A DNA stretch of 64,000 bases from Lautropia dentalis (GTDB lineage Bacteria; Pseudomonadota; Gammaproteobacteria; Burkholderiales; Burkholderiaceae_E): contig NZ_RRUE01000002.1 of NCBI RefSeq assembly GCF_003892345.1, positions 1,063,655 to 1,127,654 of the forward strand. The letters are read 5' to 3'. Below, piece after piece: positions 46,250-56,233 of this stretch. Position 1 is the first letter of the stretch; every line of letters begins with the position of its first letter. The position numbers and the translations under genes were made by a program. Under the pieces are notes generated by a model. It was not told the DNA's origin and ran no database searches. It was given only the letters and a program-made list of their open reading frames with translations.

Positions 46250-46272
46250 CGTCCTGGACTCATTCGCCCCTG
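46250..46272 (-). repeat. Dispersed repeat, copy f (inverted)
   Basis: A partial copy on the minus strand containing GGCGAATGAGTCCAGGAC. It forms an outward-facing pair with copy g 160 bases away, in the gap between the pump and serine hydrolase genes. Confidence 0.55.
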
Positions 46273-46430
46273 CGCTTTGGGCGCGAAAGGATGGAGGGGC
46301 CGCAGGTTTCTCCATGTGCTGTGCCTACGGCAATTGGTGGTTGGCCATCACGGCTCACAGGCCGGACAATGGTTCGCCATCATGACCAGTGCGCCACTGC
46401 CGTCGTGCCCTGGACGCCCCAAAGGGGTAC

Positions 46431-46461
46431 GGGAACGAATGCGTCCATGAAACACTCTGGG
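46431..46461 (+). repeat. Dispersed repeat, copy g
   Basis: A diverged copy reading AACGAATGCGTCCATGAAAC, 58 bases before the serine hydrolase start. The 318-base gap around copies f and g contains no gene. Confidence 0.55.
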
Positions 46462-46518
46462 CTGCTCACGGTGAATTGCCTGGTCAAAGAAAAACCCTCA
46501 CGAACGAGACACTCACCC

Positions 46519-47664
46519 ATGACCATGAAAAACCGGATTCACGAAGCCTGCATCCCACACGACATGACACGCCGCGGCATGCTGCGTGCGGCCGTATGGG
46601 GAGCCGTGGCTCTGGGAACATGGGGCACGCGTGTCCGTGCAGAGGAGGCCCCCCAGGGGACCCTGTCCACGGACATCACGGGTGATGAGACACTGGCCAA
46701 TGCCCTTCGTCCTCATCTGGCCAGGAGCCGGCGGGTGGCCGTGGCGCTCATCGAACCTGGTCAGCCTCCCCGGTTTGCCGGATTCGGTGCAGATGAAAAT
46801 ACCGAATTCGAGATCGGCTCCGTGACCAAACCGCTCACCGGTGCCCTGCTGACGGACGCCGTGAACAACGGGGTGCTGACACTGGATACGACCGTCCAGG
46901 ACATTCTGGGCGGCCGGGCGGCCGGCTCTGCCATTGCGGATGTGCGCATGGTCGAACTGGCGACGCACACGTGCGGTCTGCCCAATTTCCCGGAAGAAAT
47001 GGCAGCGCGGATGGCAACGGTTGCCAATCCGCTCGGTCCCTATTCACCCGGGGATGTCGTCCGGACCGCCCTGCAATCCCCTGTAACTGGGCGGGGAAAA
47101 ATCAGCTACTGCAGTCTGGGGGTCGCCCTGATGGGGCATCTGGTTGCTTTCGTGCAGGGGCGCTCGTGGCGTGATCTGCTTGCAGAGCGTGTACTGGGGC
47201 CTTTGGGGCTTCATCACACCTGGAGCCCGGGAACGGAAAGGGAGCTGTATGCCAGAACCGGTGGCCACCCCTCGACCGGTACGAATGCCAATGGCAATCC
47301 TGTGCCACCCTGGGCATGTACGGGCTATGCCCCGGCCGGCATGCTCCGTTCGAATGCAGCCGATCTCGCGTGCTATCTGGAACATTTGATCGGGGCACCG
47401 AACCCTGCGGCGGCCGGCCTGGAGCCTCTGGTACGTGATGCGTCGGGGCAGACTGGCTACGCCGTCAACTGGCAGATGGATTTCCGGGATTTTGCCGACG
47501 ATCCTGTCTATTCGCACGGCGGCGCGACGGCCGGCTTCTCGGCCATTTGTGCTTTCCAGAGAAAATCCAGGCGGGGCGTGGTGGTCCTGGACGCGACGGC
47601 CGGCAAGCGCGATGAGCTTCAGGGGATTGTGAAGCTGGTCATGGGGGGCGGCATTGCAGGGTAG
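46519..47664 (+). CDS. Class C beta-lactamase-family serine hydrolase with Tat signal
   Basis: A 381-residue protein. The leader has MTRRGMLRAAVWGAVALGTW (Arg18-Arg19, then a hydrophobic run), a twin-arginine signal. The catalytic motif Ser101-Val-Thr-Lys104 in EIGSVTKPLTG is intact. The second motif, usually Tyr-Ser/Ala-Asn, reads Tyr197-Cys198-Ser199, and the third reads His333-Gly-Gly in place of Lys-Thr-Gly. The class C/esterase-like fold fits, but the altered second motif makes true beta-lactam hydrolysis uncertain; a peptidase or esterase is possible. A C-terminal fragment of a relative lies at 31318-31563. Confidence 0.83.
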   Translation: MTMKNRIHEACIPHDMTRRGMLRAAVWGAVALGTWGTRVRAEEAPQGTLSTDITGDETLANALRPHLARSRRVAVALIEPGQPPRFAGFGADENTEFEIGSVTKPLTGALLTDAVNNGVLTLDTTVQDILGGRAAGSAIADVRMVELATHTCGLPNFPEEMAARMATVANPLGPYSPGDVVRTALQSPVTGRGKISYCSLGVALMGHLVAFVQGRSWRDLLAERVLGPLGLHHTWSPGTERELYARTGGHPSTGTNANGNPVPPWACTGYAPAGMLRSNAADLACYLEHLIGAPNPAAAGLEPLVRDASGQTGYAVNWQMDFRDFADDPVYSHGGATAGFSAICAFQRKSRRGVVVLDATAGKRDELQGIVKLVMGGGIAG

Positions 47665-47768
47665 GGTGATGGCGGCTTATTGGGGAAAACGGCCTGCGCT
47701 CCGGAACAGTCGGTGATCGGTTTCAGGGCAAAGGCCCGCAAGGCGGCCGTGCAGAAGTGAGAAGACCG

Positions 47769-48716
47769 TTACGGTACCGTCGGAAGCATCCCCCCACTCA
47801 CCCGGTCGTTGCCGCCCAGATCCTGCCGGGTGAACACCGCAGCGAACCCCCGTGCTTCCAGCAGCTGCCGCACGGCGGTGCCCTGATCGTAGCCGTGCTC
47901 CAGCAGCAGCCAGCCGCCGGGTTTCAGCCAGCACGGTGCTCCGTCGATCAGTATACGCAGGTCATCCAGCCCGTCCGCGCCGGCCGCCAGTGCCTGCGAA
48001 GGCTCGAAGCGCAGGTCGCCTTCGCGCAGGTGATGATCGCCGCTGGCAATGTAGGGCGGGTTGGAGACGATCAGATCGAAGCTGTGTGATGCCGGACGCA
48101 TGGCGTCCGGCGCAGGTGCCGTGACTTCGGGGGCGCCAGAAGCCGGGGCTGCTGCGTGCGTGTCGTTCCCGGTGTCTGGCGCGGGCGGGGTTGACAGCGC
48201 ATCCCACCAGCTCCCCAGGTGCCACCGGATATCGCGCGCCCCCAATGCATTGGCATTTTTCTGTGCCACCGCCATTGCCTCGGGCGAGCGCTCGATCGCA
48301 TGAACGACGGCCTCCGGTATTTCCAGCGCCAGGGTGATGGCAATGATGCCGCTGCCGGTGCCCAGTTCCAGGATGACAGGGCCAATACCCATCATGCGGC
48401 GCTTTTCCAGCGCTGCCTCGATCAGCGTTTCCGTATCGGCCCGCGGAATCAGTACGGCAGGCGACACGCCAAACTGCCGGCCATAGAACGCCTGTTCTCC
48501 CAGCAGGTAGGCCAGCGGTTCGCCGGCACGGCGGCGGGCTGCGAGGGCTTCGAAGGCGGCAGCAGTATCAGGCGCTACGGCATCGTCGCCATGCGCGATG
48601 AACCATGTCAGCGGCCGCCCGGTGATGTGCGCCAGCAGCCGGCGTGCTTCGGCACGCGGCAGGTTGCTGGCGGCGATGAAATGATCAAAGGAGGGCGTGT
48701 GATCGCGAGGTGTCAT
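47769..48716 (-). CDS. prmC: Peptide chain release factor N5-glutamine methyltransferase
   Basis: A 315-residue enzyme that methylates the Gln of the GGQ motif in release factors using SAM. The SAM motif ELGTGSGI is at 117-124, RADTETL at about 92 and the substrate motif NPPY at 219-222. An insertion of about 36 Ala/Pro/Thr-rich residues (176-211) lies between the SAM domain strands. ATG at 48716 is preferred over a TTG two codons upstream. It is downstream of prfA on the same strand, its natural partner. Confidence 0.93.
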   Translation of the reverse strand: MTPRDHTPSFDHFIAASNLPRAEARRLLAHITGRPLTWFIAHGDDAVAPDTAAAFEALAARRRAGEPLAYLLGEQAFYGRQFGVSPAVLIPRADTETLIEAALEKRRMMGIGPVILELGTGSGIIAITLALEIPEAVVHAIERSPEAMAVAQKNANALGARDIRWHLGSWWDALSTPPAPDTGNDTHAAAPASGAPEVTAPAPDAMRPASHSFDLIVSNPPYIASGDHHLREGDLRFEPSQALAAGADGLDDLRILIDGAPCWLKPGGWLLLEHGYDQGTAVRQLLEARGFAAVFTRQDLGGNDRVSGGMLPTVP

Positions 48717-48868
48717 GTTCAACGGACGCTCCGGAAAAAGGGGCGCTTTGCCATCGCCTTGAGTTCCGCCCTGTCTGCTTCTGTCAGGGAAGGCCGTTCT
48801 CCCTGTTCATATCTGACCGTGCTCATGACGCCTCTGTCCCTTTCCTGTGAGCGCCCGGATGCTGCGCC

Positions 48869-49948
48869 TCACCCCTCCGCCCGCTCCGCGGCCAGCTCCT
48901 CCAGCCGGGCCTTCATCAGCGCGTCGGTCAGTTCGTCCAGGTCGCCGTCGATGATGCCCTGCAGCCGGTAGAGCGTGAGGTTGATGCGGTGGTCGGTCAG
49001 CCGGCCCTGGGGGAAGTTGTAGGTGCGGATGCGCTCGGAGCGGTCGCCGGAGCCGACGAGGCTCTTGCGGTGGGCGGCGGTTTCGGCGTGCCGGGTACGC
49101 TCGCGGGCGTCGCGCAGGCGGGTGAGCAGCACGGTCATGGCCTTGTCGCGGTTGCGGTGCTGCGAGCGGTCGTCCTGGCATTCGGCCACGATGCCGGTGG
49201 GCAGGTGGGTGATGCGCACGGCCGATTCGGTCTTGTTGACGTGCTGGCCGCCGGCGCCGGAGGCACGGTACACGTCGATGCGCAGCTCGTCGGGGCTGAT
49301 CTCGATGTCGCCGGTGGGTTCGGCTTCGGCCATGACGGCGACGGTGCAGGCGGAGGTGTGGATGCGGCCCTGGCTTTCGGTGACGGGGACGCGCTGCACG
49401 CGGTGGGCGCCGGATTCGTAGCGCAGCCGGCCGTAGACGCTGGTGCCGGTGACCTGCACGATGACTTCGCGGTAGCCGCCCAGCTCGGATTCGCTGGCGG
49501 ACAGAATCTCGGTCTGCCAGCCGCGCTGTTCGGCGTAGCGCAGGTACATGCGCAGCAGGTCGCCGGCAAAGAGGGCGCTTTCGTCGCCGCCGGTGCCGGC
49601 GCGGATTTCGACGATGGCGTTGCGGGCGTCGTCGGGGTCGCGCGGCAGCAGCAGGTATTCGATGCGGGCTTCGGTTTCCTGCAGGCGGGTTTCGGCGTCA
49701 GCGGCTTCTTCGTCGGCAAAGTCGCGCAGCTCGGGGTCGTTGCGCATCTGGCGGGCGGCCTGCAGGTCGGCGTCTGCCTGCTGCCAGCGGGCATAGTTGT
49801 CCAGCACTTCGCTGACTTCGGCGTGTTCCTGGTTCAGTTTCCGGAGCAGGGCGATGTCACGGCCGATGTCTTCGCTGGCCAGCTGGGCGTTGAGTTCGTC
49901 CAGCCGGTTCTGCAGGCGGTCCAGCTGGGTCCGCAGGGAGTCTTTCAT
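48869..49948 (-). CDS. prfA: Peptide chain release factor 1
   Basis: A 359-residue RF1 that ends translation at UAA and UAG. The stop-codon reading motif PVT is at 188-190 ([19 protein letters not shown]) and GGQ at 233-235 ([10 protein letters not shown]), the residue methylated by the PrmC encoded next. Length is standard. It follows hemA by 46 bases, the usual hemA-prfA-prmC order. Confidence 0.97.
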   Translation of the reverse strand: MKDSLRTQLDRLQNRLDELNAQLASEDIGRDIALLRKLNQEHAEVSEVLDNYARWQQADADLQAARQMRNDPELRDFADEEAADAETRLQETEARIEYLLLPRDPDDARNAIVEIRAGTGGDESALFAGDLLRMYLRYAEQRGWQTEILSASESELGGYREVIVQVTGTSVYGRLRYESGAHRVQRVPVTESQGRIHTSACTVAVMAEAEPTGDIEISPDELRIDVYRASGAGGQHVNKTESAVRITHLPTGIVAECQDDRSQHRNRDKAMTVLLTRLRDARERTRHAETAAHRKSLVGSGDRSERIRTYNFPQGRLTDHRINLTLYRLQGIIDGDLDELTDALMKARLEELAAERAEG

Positions 49949-49994
49949 GGGGATGCGCCGAAGATTGTCTCCCCGATTCTACCGATCTGCTCTT

Positions 49995-51272
49995 TCAGTG
50001 CCGCTCGCCGCGCGGGGCCGGGAACAGGCCGGTCAGCAGGTTGGTCAGTTCGTCGTTCTGGCCGCCGTGGCGCGACAGCAGGGTGGTGGGGCCGTGCATG
50101 AACTTGGCCGTCAGCGCCTTCGAGAGCGCCTCGAGCACGACGGCCGGGTCTTCACCTCTGGCCAGCATCTTCTGGGCGCGCTCCACTTCCTGGCGGCGGA
50201 CGGCGTCGCCGCGGGCGTGCAGCTCCTGGATGAGGGGCACGCTCTGGCGCTGCGACAGCCAGGCCATGAAGGCGCTGACCTGTGCATCGATGATGCTCTC
50301 GGCTTCGGCCACGGCCAGCCGCCGGCCTTCGAGGCCGGCATCGACCACTTCGCGCAGGTCGTCGACGGTGTAGAGGAACACGTCGTCCAGCCGCGAGACT
50401 TCGTCTTCGATGTCACGCGGGACGGCCAGGTCGATCATCAGCACCGGGCGGTGGCGGCGCTGGCGCACGCTGCGCTCGACCATGCCCAGCCCGATGATGG
50501 GCAGGGTGCTGGCGGTGCACGAGATGACCACGTCGAAGTTTTCCAGCTGGGCGGGCAGCTCGGACAGGGCCATGACGCTGGCGCCGAAGCGTTCGGCCAG
50601 CGGACGGGCGCGCTCCAGTGTGCGGTTGGCGATGACCATCCGTTTGGGGTGTGGCGCCCAGTGGGCGGCGCAGAGTTCGATCATCTCGCCGGCGCCGATG
50701 AGCAGCACCGAGCAGTCGGCCAGCCGTTCGAAGAGCTGTTCGCCCAGGCGCACGCTGGCGGCCGACATGGACACCGACTGGGCGCCGATGGCCGTTTGGG
50801 TGCGCACTTCCTTGGCTACCGAGAACGAGCGCTGAAAGAGCTGGTGCAGGTGGCTGCCCAGCATCTGCGAGTCCTGCGCGACGCGCACGGCGGCCTTCAT
50901 CTGGCCGAGGATCTGCGGCTCGCCCAGCACCATCGAGTCCAGCCCGCTGGCTACCCGGAAGGCGTGGCGCACGGCACCCTGGTTGGGCAGCAGGTAGAGA
51001 TGCTCGGCCAGGTTGCCCTCGGCGTTGACGCCCCGGTGGCGGCCGATCCATTCGGTGAGCGCCGGGCCCGCCTCGTCCGGCGCGTCGGTTTTACAGTAGA
51101 TTTCGGTGCGGTTGCAGGTGGAGAGAATGGCGGCCTCGGGCGCCAGCGACTGCAGGTGACCGCGCAGGTCGGACAGGGCATCACCGATCGCTTCCCGGGT
51201 GGGGAAGGCGAGTTTTTCACGCAGCGCGACGGGCGCCGTGTTGTGGTTGAGGCCGAGGGTGAGCAGCGCCAT
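49995..51272 (-). CDS. hemA: Glutamyl-tRNA reductase
   Basis: A 425-residue NADPH-dependent enzyme that makes glutamate-1-semialdehyde for heme. The catalytic cysteine is Cys53 in [12 protein letters not shown], followed by the tRNA and nucleotide-binding domains ([17 protein letters not shown]) and the C-terminal dimerisation helix. Length is standard. It is the first gene of the hemA-prfA-prmC run and diverges in function from the sensory genes immediately upstream on the same strand. Confidence 0.97.
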   Translation of the reverse strand: MALLTLGLNHNTAPVALREKLAFPTREAIGDALSDLRGHLQSLAPEAAILSTCNRTEIYCKTDAPDEAGPALTEWIGRHRGVNAEGNLAEHLYLLPNQGAVRHAFRVASGLDSMVLGEPQILGQMKAAVRVAQDSQMLGSHLHQLFQRSFSVAKEVRTQTAIGAQSVSMSAASVRLGEQLFERLADCSVLLIGAGEMIELCAAHWAPHPKRMVIANRTLERARPLAERFGASVMALSELPAQLENFDVVISCTASTLPIIGLGMVERSVRQRRHRPVLMIDLAVPRDIEDEVSRLDDVFLYTVDDLREVVDAGLEGRRLAVAEAESIIDAQVSAFMAWLSQRQSVPLIQELHARGDAVRRQEVERAQKMLARGEDPAVVLEALSKALTAKFMHGPTTLLSRHGGQNDELTNLLTGLFPAPRGERH

Positions 51273-51332
51273 GTCAGATTGCCTGCTGAACCCCGCGTGT
51301 GGCCGGGTGACGGTATGCCATGTTGGCGGATT

Positions 51333-53696
51333 TTAAACGTTGTGGCCTGTCTGGGGCAGGCTGATCTCGAAGACTGCCCCCCCGCCGGCATGATTGAACA
51401 CCCGAATGGTACCGCCATGTCGCATGATGGCTTTGTGAACCATGGCAAGTCCGAGCCCGGCGCTGCCCTTGGCGGACCGGGGACCAGTGGTTTCGCTGCC
51501 GGCCGACTGCCAGAAGGGCTTGAAGATGAGCGCCTGCTTGTCGGGCGGTACGCCGGGGCCGTGATCGCGGATGGTGATGATATAGCGGGCGCCCTCGACG
51601 GTGAGGGCCAGTTCGATGCTGCTGTCGACGGGACTGTGACGTATGCCGTTCTCGACGAGGTTGGAGAAGGCACGGCGCAGCAGGTCGGCGTCGCAGCGCA
51701 GCACGGCGGCCTCGCCGGGGGTGAAGCCCAGGCGGATTTTCTTGGCGTTGGCGGAAAACCAGGCCAGATCCACGACTTCGGTGATCAGGTCGTTGAGGTC
51801 GTGGTCTTCGGGCTGGATGGGCTTGATTTCGGCGCGGGTGTAGGCCAGAAAGCCGTCGGTCAGTTCGAGGGCGCGGCGCGACTGGCGGGCCAGTTCATCG
51901 AGGCCGGCATCACGGTCGGCGCCATCGGTGGTGTGGCGCAGCTTTTCGATGATGGCGAGGATGGTGGCCTGGGGCGAACGCAGGTCGTGCGACAGGAAGG
52001 AGAGGGTCTCTTCCCGTTCCCGGTCGGCCAGGCGGCGGGCGGTGAGATCGACGAACTGGATCAGCCAGCGGCGCTCTTCGGCGTTGGCCCCGGTGGCGCT
52101 CACGTCCACGCGCCAGTGCCGGCCCTTGCCGTCCTGGTACTCGCCGGCCAGTTGCGAGGGTTCGTTGCGGAAGTCGGCAGGCAGCTTGCCGAAGATGCTG
52201 ATGAAGCATTCCGGCAGGGTGGGGCAGCATTCGCCGGTATCGCCAAAGGCGTTCAGGTAGCGCTGGTTGCGCAGGATAGGGCGCTGTTCGTGATCGGCCA
52301 CCAGCACGGGGTGGGGCAGGCTCTGCAGGCTGTCCGACAGAAAGCGGTTGAGCTGGGCGACCTGCTGGGTGGCTACCTGTACGCGGTTGAGCTGGGCCGA
52401 GATGGGCTCGTGCGAGACGCCGGCGGGGCAGTCGGTGCCGAACACGCCGCCGAACAGCTCCAGCGAGCGGGCCTGGCGCAGCAGACCGGCGGAGGCAGCC
52501 GACAGGCGGCGCCAGTTCCAGAGCGGGTAGCCCAGGCTGATGGCGGTCAGTGCCCCGCCCGGGGCCAGCCACCAGCCCAGGTGGAAGGCCAGCAGGCTCA
52601 CGCCCAGCAGCAGGCCGTTGGCCACGGACACCACGATGAGGCCCATGGCGGGGCTGGTGCGGTAGAGCAGCAGCATGGTAACCAGCACCAGCACGATGTC
52701 GAGGGTACCCTGCAGGCCGCCCGAGAGCGGCTGCTTGGTGTGACGGGTGATCAGTGCCTCGGCGGCAGCGGCGTGCAGTTCCAGCCCGGAGATGCGGCGG
52801 GGTTCGGCGTTTTCGAGGGGGCTGACGAAGAAGTCGCCCGAGCCGATGGCTGTGCTGCCCAGCAGCACCTTGCGTCCCTGCAGCTGCAGGGGCGAGACAT
52901 CGCCGCGCAGCAGGGCGGCGGCCGAGATGCGCGGGGGCAGCTCCTTCAGCGCGCCGGGCAGCAGGGGATCCTGCACGTCCCAGCGCCGGTCGAGCAGCAT
53001 GTTCAGGGTTTCGTTGCGGTTGGTCTGGGCGCGGCGGTCGACCAGCGCCCAGGACAGGGCCGGCAGGTGCCCTTCTTCCATGTAGAGGCCGCGCACCAGA
53101 CCATCGCGGCCGGTGTGGAAGGTGATGTGGCCCAGCGTGTTGCCGGCCGCGATGAGGTCCAGCGGGTAGAGGGGCAGATAGTTGTTGGTGCCTTCTTCCT
53201 TGCCCACGGCCAGGATGATACGGGTGCCCTGGCGGGCCGCGTTCTGCAGGGCGTTGCGCAGCAGCTGGTCATCGTGCGGGCGGGCCGAGACCTCGGCAAA
53301 CAGGATGTCGATGGCCAGTGCCTCGGGGTGGCCTTCGGCAATGCGGTTGATCAGCGCGGCAATGACCGGCCGCGACCATGGCCAGCGGCCGATCTGCAGC
53401 ATGCTGATGTCATCGATGTCCACCAGCACCACCTGACCGCTGGGGAGGCGGGCGTCGGTGCCGAGCGCCAGGTCGTAGAGACGCAGGTTCAGATAGTCCA
53501 CCGGCGAGGCATGGCCTTCGCCGTTGGTGGGATCGGGGATGCGCTGGTTGATGGTCAGGTGCTGCAGCCAGGGGCCGAACCAGATGGTGAGCAGCAGCAG
53601 GACGGTCGTCAGCAGGCTCCATTCGAGCAGGGGCCGGTCGCGCGGGGCAGAGCGGGCCATGCGGCCCAGCAGTCGCCGTAGGGTATGGGGGGGCAC
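51333..53696 (-). CDS. CHASE2-domain sensor histidine kinase
   Basis: A 787-residue membrane kinase. Helix at 26-43; a periplasmic CHASE2 domain (about 60-325: VDIDDISMLQIGRWPWSRPV, AIDILFAE); three closely spaced helices (331-392), the CHASE2 hallmark; a PAS-like domain (about 450-550); H-box FLSHDLRSPQAT with His570; and an HATPase with DHGPGVPPD and GSAGLGLAMVHKAI. It starts at GTG; ATG at 53660 is an alternative. It is third in a run with a FecR/LysM protein and an OmpR-type regulator. Confidence 0.88.
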   Translation of the reverse strand: MPPHTLRRLLGRMARSAPRDRPLLEWSLLTTVLLLLTIWFGPWLQHLTINQRIPDPTNGEGHASPVDYLNLRLYDLALGTDARLPSGQVVLVDIDDISMLQIGRWPWSRPVIAALINRIAEGHPEALAIDILFAEVSARPHDDQLLRNALQNAARQGTRIILAVGKEEGTNNYLPLYPLDLIAAGNTLGHITFHTGRDGLVRGLYMEEGHLPALSWALVDRRAQTNRNETLNMLLDRRWDVQDPLLPGALKELPPRISAAALLRGDVSPLQLQGRKVLLGSTAIGSGDFFVSPLENAEPRRISGLELHAAAAEALITRHTKQPLSGGLQGTLDIVLVLVTMLLLYRTSPAMGLIVVSVANGLLLGVSLLAFHLGWWLAPGGALTAISLGYPLWNWRRLSAASAGLLRQARSLELFGGVFGTDCPAGVSHEPISAQLNRVQVATQQVAQLNRFLSDSLQSLPHPVLVADHEQRPILRNQRYLNAFGDTGECCPTLPECFISIFGKLPADFRNEPSQLAGEYQDGKGRHWRVDVSATGANAEERRWLIQFVDLTARRLADREREETLSFLSHDLRSPQATILAIIEKLRHTTDGADRDAGLDELARQSRRALELTDGFLAYTRAEIKPIQPEDHDLNDLITEVVDLAWFSANAKKIRLGFTPGEAAVLRCDADLLRRAFSNLVENGIRHSPVDSSIELALTVEGARYIITIRDHGPGVPPDKQALIFKPFWQSAGSETTGPRSAKGSAGLGLAMVHKAIMRHGGTIRVFNHAGGGAVFEISLPQTGHNV

Positions 53697-53817
53697 GATA
53701 GCGGGGTGAAATCGGTGGCGGCCGGATCCCTGCGCCGCCCGGCGCGGGTTGCAGGGTCCGCCGCAAGGCGGGTTTCGGGGGTTCTGGTTTCCTGCGGGGC
53801 CCGTGACGCAGGCCGTG

Positions 53818-55482
53818 TCAGTCGGCCCGGATCAGCATGTCACCATGGCCAGTGTGGATGGGCTCTCCATCACTGGCCCGGACGAAAGGGCGGGGTTTGG
53901 CTTCCACGATCGGGGCATCGACCTTCAGCACGAAGCGCTGGGCGGCACTGAAGGGGCCCTGTTTCTGGTGCGCGCCCTCGCCTTCGATGGCCGCCACCCG
54001 CCACCAGCGGGCCAGCGGCCTGCGGGTATCGGGCTGGATGCGGGCCGAACGGGCATCGACCACCGTGTCGTGCAGGATGGTGCGGAAGCCGGCGTCGGCC
54101 GCCACCTGCAGGCGGTAACGCTGTGGCAGGGCCACCTCGTCCGGCACGGTCTGCCAGGCGAACATCAGCGGATGGTCGCGGTTGACCTGTACTTCGGCGG
54201 CCTGTGGCTGCAGTTTCGGCGGCAGCGGGCGGGCCAGGATGCTGATCTCGGCCAGCCCGGCATAGCCCTCGATGCCGGTGGGGCTGATGCGGCTGACGCG
54301 CACGAAGTGCGGCCCGTCCTGCCGCGAGGGCAGGGTGAAGGCCGGGGCCTGGGTGCGGGTGTCGAGCACCATGGCGCCGAAGTCCTGCCGGGTGGAAACT
54401 TCCACGTGCCAGGCTGCGGTCTGGGCGTCGCGGGCGGGCAGGGGCAGTTGCGGCGCGGTTTCGTGCCAGGTGCGGCCCGACAGGGTGGTCAGCTCGGGGG
54501 CGGGGGGCAGCGGGGTGACGGTGGGCTTGCCTTTGGCGGTGAACCAGGCGCCCTGGCCGGCATCGACCGGGGTGGTGCTGCGCCTGTTGCCGGCCGCCAC
54601 CTGGCCGCGCAGTACCTCGACGGTGCTGCGTTTGTTTTCGGCGTGCACCCGGAAGTGCGTGCCGCGCACGGCAGCGTTGCCGGATGGGGTGCGAATGTTG
54701 AGCGGCCGCGAGCGTTTGCCCGGGGAGTCGGGTTCGATGCCACCGTGCCGCAGCAGAAAGCCGGCGTCGAGGTCCTTCTCGCCGTGGTAGGCGCGCAGGC
54801 GCTCCAGCCGCACCTCGGTGGCCGAGGGAATGCGCAGGCGGGTGCCGTCGGGCAGGGTGATCAGGGCGGCACTGTCGGGACCCGTTTTCACGGTGGTGCC
54901 CTCGGGCAGATGGTCGCCATCGTGGGCGGGCTTGCCGTTGATCTTCACCTCGTTGGAGGCGGTTTCGAGCGTGGCCCGTTCGGCGTGTGGCTTCAGCCAG
55001 CCGGGCAGCAGCCGAAGCGTGGTGCCGGGCTGCAGGCGGCGGGGACGCGGGATGTCGTTGAGCTTCTGCACGTCATGCCAGCGTTCGGGCGTATCGAGAA
55101 GGTGCTGCGACAGGCCCAGCAGCGTGTCGCCGGGCTGGACGGTATAGAGAATTTCGCCGTTGCTGCCCGGGCGGGTGTAAGGGCCGGCGGGGGATGTACT
55201 GCCAGCCGCCGTGTCGGTACTGGCGTGGGGTGTGCTACCAGCCGCAGTGCCCTTGCGGGCGGATGTGGGGGCGCCGGGCGCCGCGGACGGGGCCGGATGG
55301 GCCGGTGTGCCGGATGCGGCTGCAACCAGGGTCGCCGGGTCGTGCCCGGTGTGGAAGGGTACCTCGGGCGGGCTGGCGATGCCCACCGTGGCGGGCAGAT
55401 AACCCAGCGCCGCCAGCAGCAGGGCGCCTGCACCCTGTCGCACTCCCTGTCCGCTGCTGCCGCGGCCTGGCCTGTCCATCAT
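53818..55482 (-). CDS. LysM- and FecR-domain periplasmic protein
   Basis: A 554-residue exported protein. A signal-like helix (about 17-36) is followed by an Ala/Thr/Ser-rich stretch, a LysM domain (112-160: YTVQPGDTLLGLSQHLL) that should bind peptidoglycan, a FecR domain (about 195-300: AALITLPDGTRLRIPSATEV, NIRTPSGNAAVRGTHFRV) and C-terminal fibronectin-like repeats. The start is the double ATG after GGAG. Lying between a regulator and a CHASE2 kinase, it probably takes part in sensing cell-wall or envelope state. Confidence 0.85.
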   Translation of the reverse strand: MMDRPGRGSSGQGVRQGAGALLLAALGYLPATVGIASPPEVPFHTGHDPATLVAAASGTPAHPAPSAAPGAPTSARKGTAAGSTPHASTDTAAGSTSPAGPYTRPGSNGEILYTVQPGDTLLGLSQHLLDTPERWHDVQKLNDIPRPRRLQPGTTLRLLPGWLKPHAERATLETASNEVKINGKPAHDGDHLPEGTTVKTGPDSAALITLPDGTRLRIPSATEVRLERLRAYHGEKDLDAGFLLRHGGIEPDSPGKRSRPLNIRTPSGNAAVRGTHFRVHAENKRSTVEVLRGQVAAGNRRSTTPVDAGQGAWFTAKGKPTVTPLPPAPELTTLSGRTWHETAPQLPLPARDAQTAAWHVEVSTRQDFGAMVLDTRTQAPAFTLPSRQDGPHFVRVSRISPTGIEGYAGLAEISILARPLPPKLQPQAAEVQVNRDHPLMFAWQTVPDEVALPQRYRLQVAADAGFRTILHDTVVDARSARIQPDTRRPLARWWRVAAIEGEGAHQKQGPFSAAQRFVLKVDAPIVEAKPRPFVRASDGEPIHTGHGDMLIRAD

Positions 55483-55510
55483 GGCAAATGAAACTCCGGG
55501 AACGGCTGGC

Positions 55511-56233
55511 TCAGGCAGCCGGGGCCGGCGCGGGCTGCTCGTCGTCTTCGCTGCGCAGGCGCTCCAGACGATAGCCGTAGCTGTACACGGGGGCCAGCAG
55601 GTAGCCGCTTTCGGGGCGCAGCGTGAGCTTGCTGCGCACGCGCGAAACGTGGGTGTCCATGGTGCGCGACGGCACTTCGGAGTCACGTCCCCAGACGGCT
55701 TCGCGGATGTGGCCGCGCGACAGCGGCTTGCCGATGTTGTTCAGGAAGAGCAGGGCGAGCTGGAACTCTTTCTGGGTGAGTTCTACCAGGCGGCCGCTGT
55801 CCTGTACCGTCTGACGCTGCAGGTCGAAGCGGAAGCGGTCGTACTCGAAGACCGTGCCATGCACGTCACCGAGGCCGGCGCGACGTACCAGCGCCTTGAG
55901 GCGGGCGCGCAGCTCACCGGCGCGGGCGGGCTTGACGAGGAAGTCGTCGGCACCGGCGTCGAGCGCGCTGATCACTTCGGTTTCGGCATCCTGCGAGGTC
56001 AGCACCAGCACCGGCAGTGGGTTCTTGCGTTCGCGCAGCAGTCGCACCAGCGCCTTGCCATCCATGCCGGGCAGCATCAGGTCGACGATGCAGGCATCGA
56101 AACTTTCGCGCGGCAGCGCGGCCAGGAACGAGGCCGCTTCGCTGAACAGATGGCAGGTGTCGCCCTCCACACTCAGCGAGTGGACCAGCTGGGAGGCAAC
56201 CGCCTTGTCGTCTTCTATGATTGCAATTCTCAT
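55511..56233 (-). CDS. OmpR-family response regulator of the CHASE2 kinase
   Basis: A 240-residue regulator with receiver acidic pair IIEDDK, phospho-acceptor Asp51 in CIVDLMLPGMDG, the later ADDFLVKPAR lysine, and a winged-helix domain ending SYGYRLERL. It is first in the operon regulator - LysM/FecR protein - CHASE2 kinase, a known betaproteobacterial arrangement. Target genes are unknown; the C-terminus has an Ala/Pro tail. Confidence 0.92.
   Translation of the reverse strand: MRIAIIEDDKAVASQLVHSLSVEGDTCHLFSEAASFLAALPRESFDACIVDLMLPGMDGKALVRLLRERKNPLPVLVLTSQDAETEVISALDAGADDFLVKPARAGELRARLKALVRRAGLGDVHGTVFEYDRFRFDLQRQTVQDSGRLVELTQKEFQLALLFLNNIGKPLSRGHIREAVWGRDSEVPSRTMDTHVSRVRSKLTLRPESGYLLAPVYSYGYRLERLRSEDDEQPAPAPAA

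Noticed and set aside
49797-53681. A 1294-codon open frame on the plus strand
   Set aside because: It is antisense to prfA, hemA and the CHASE2 kinase, all with intact catalytic motifs. Long antisense frames are expected at this GC content and codon bias.
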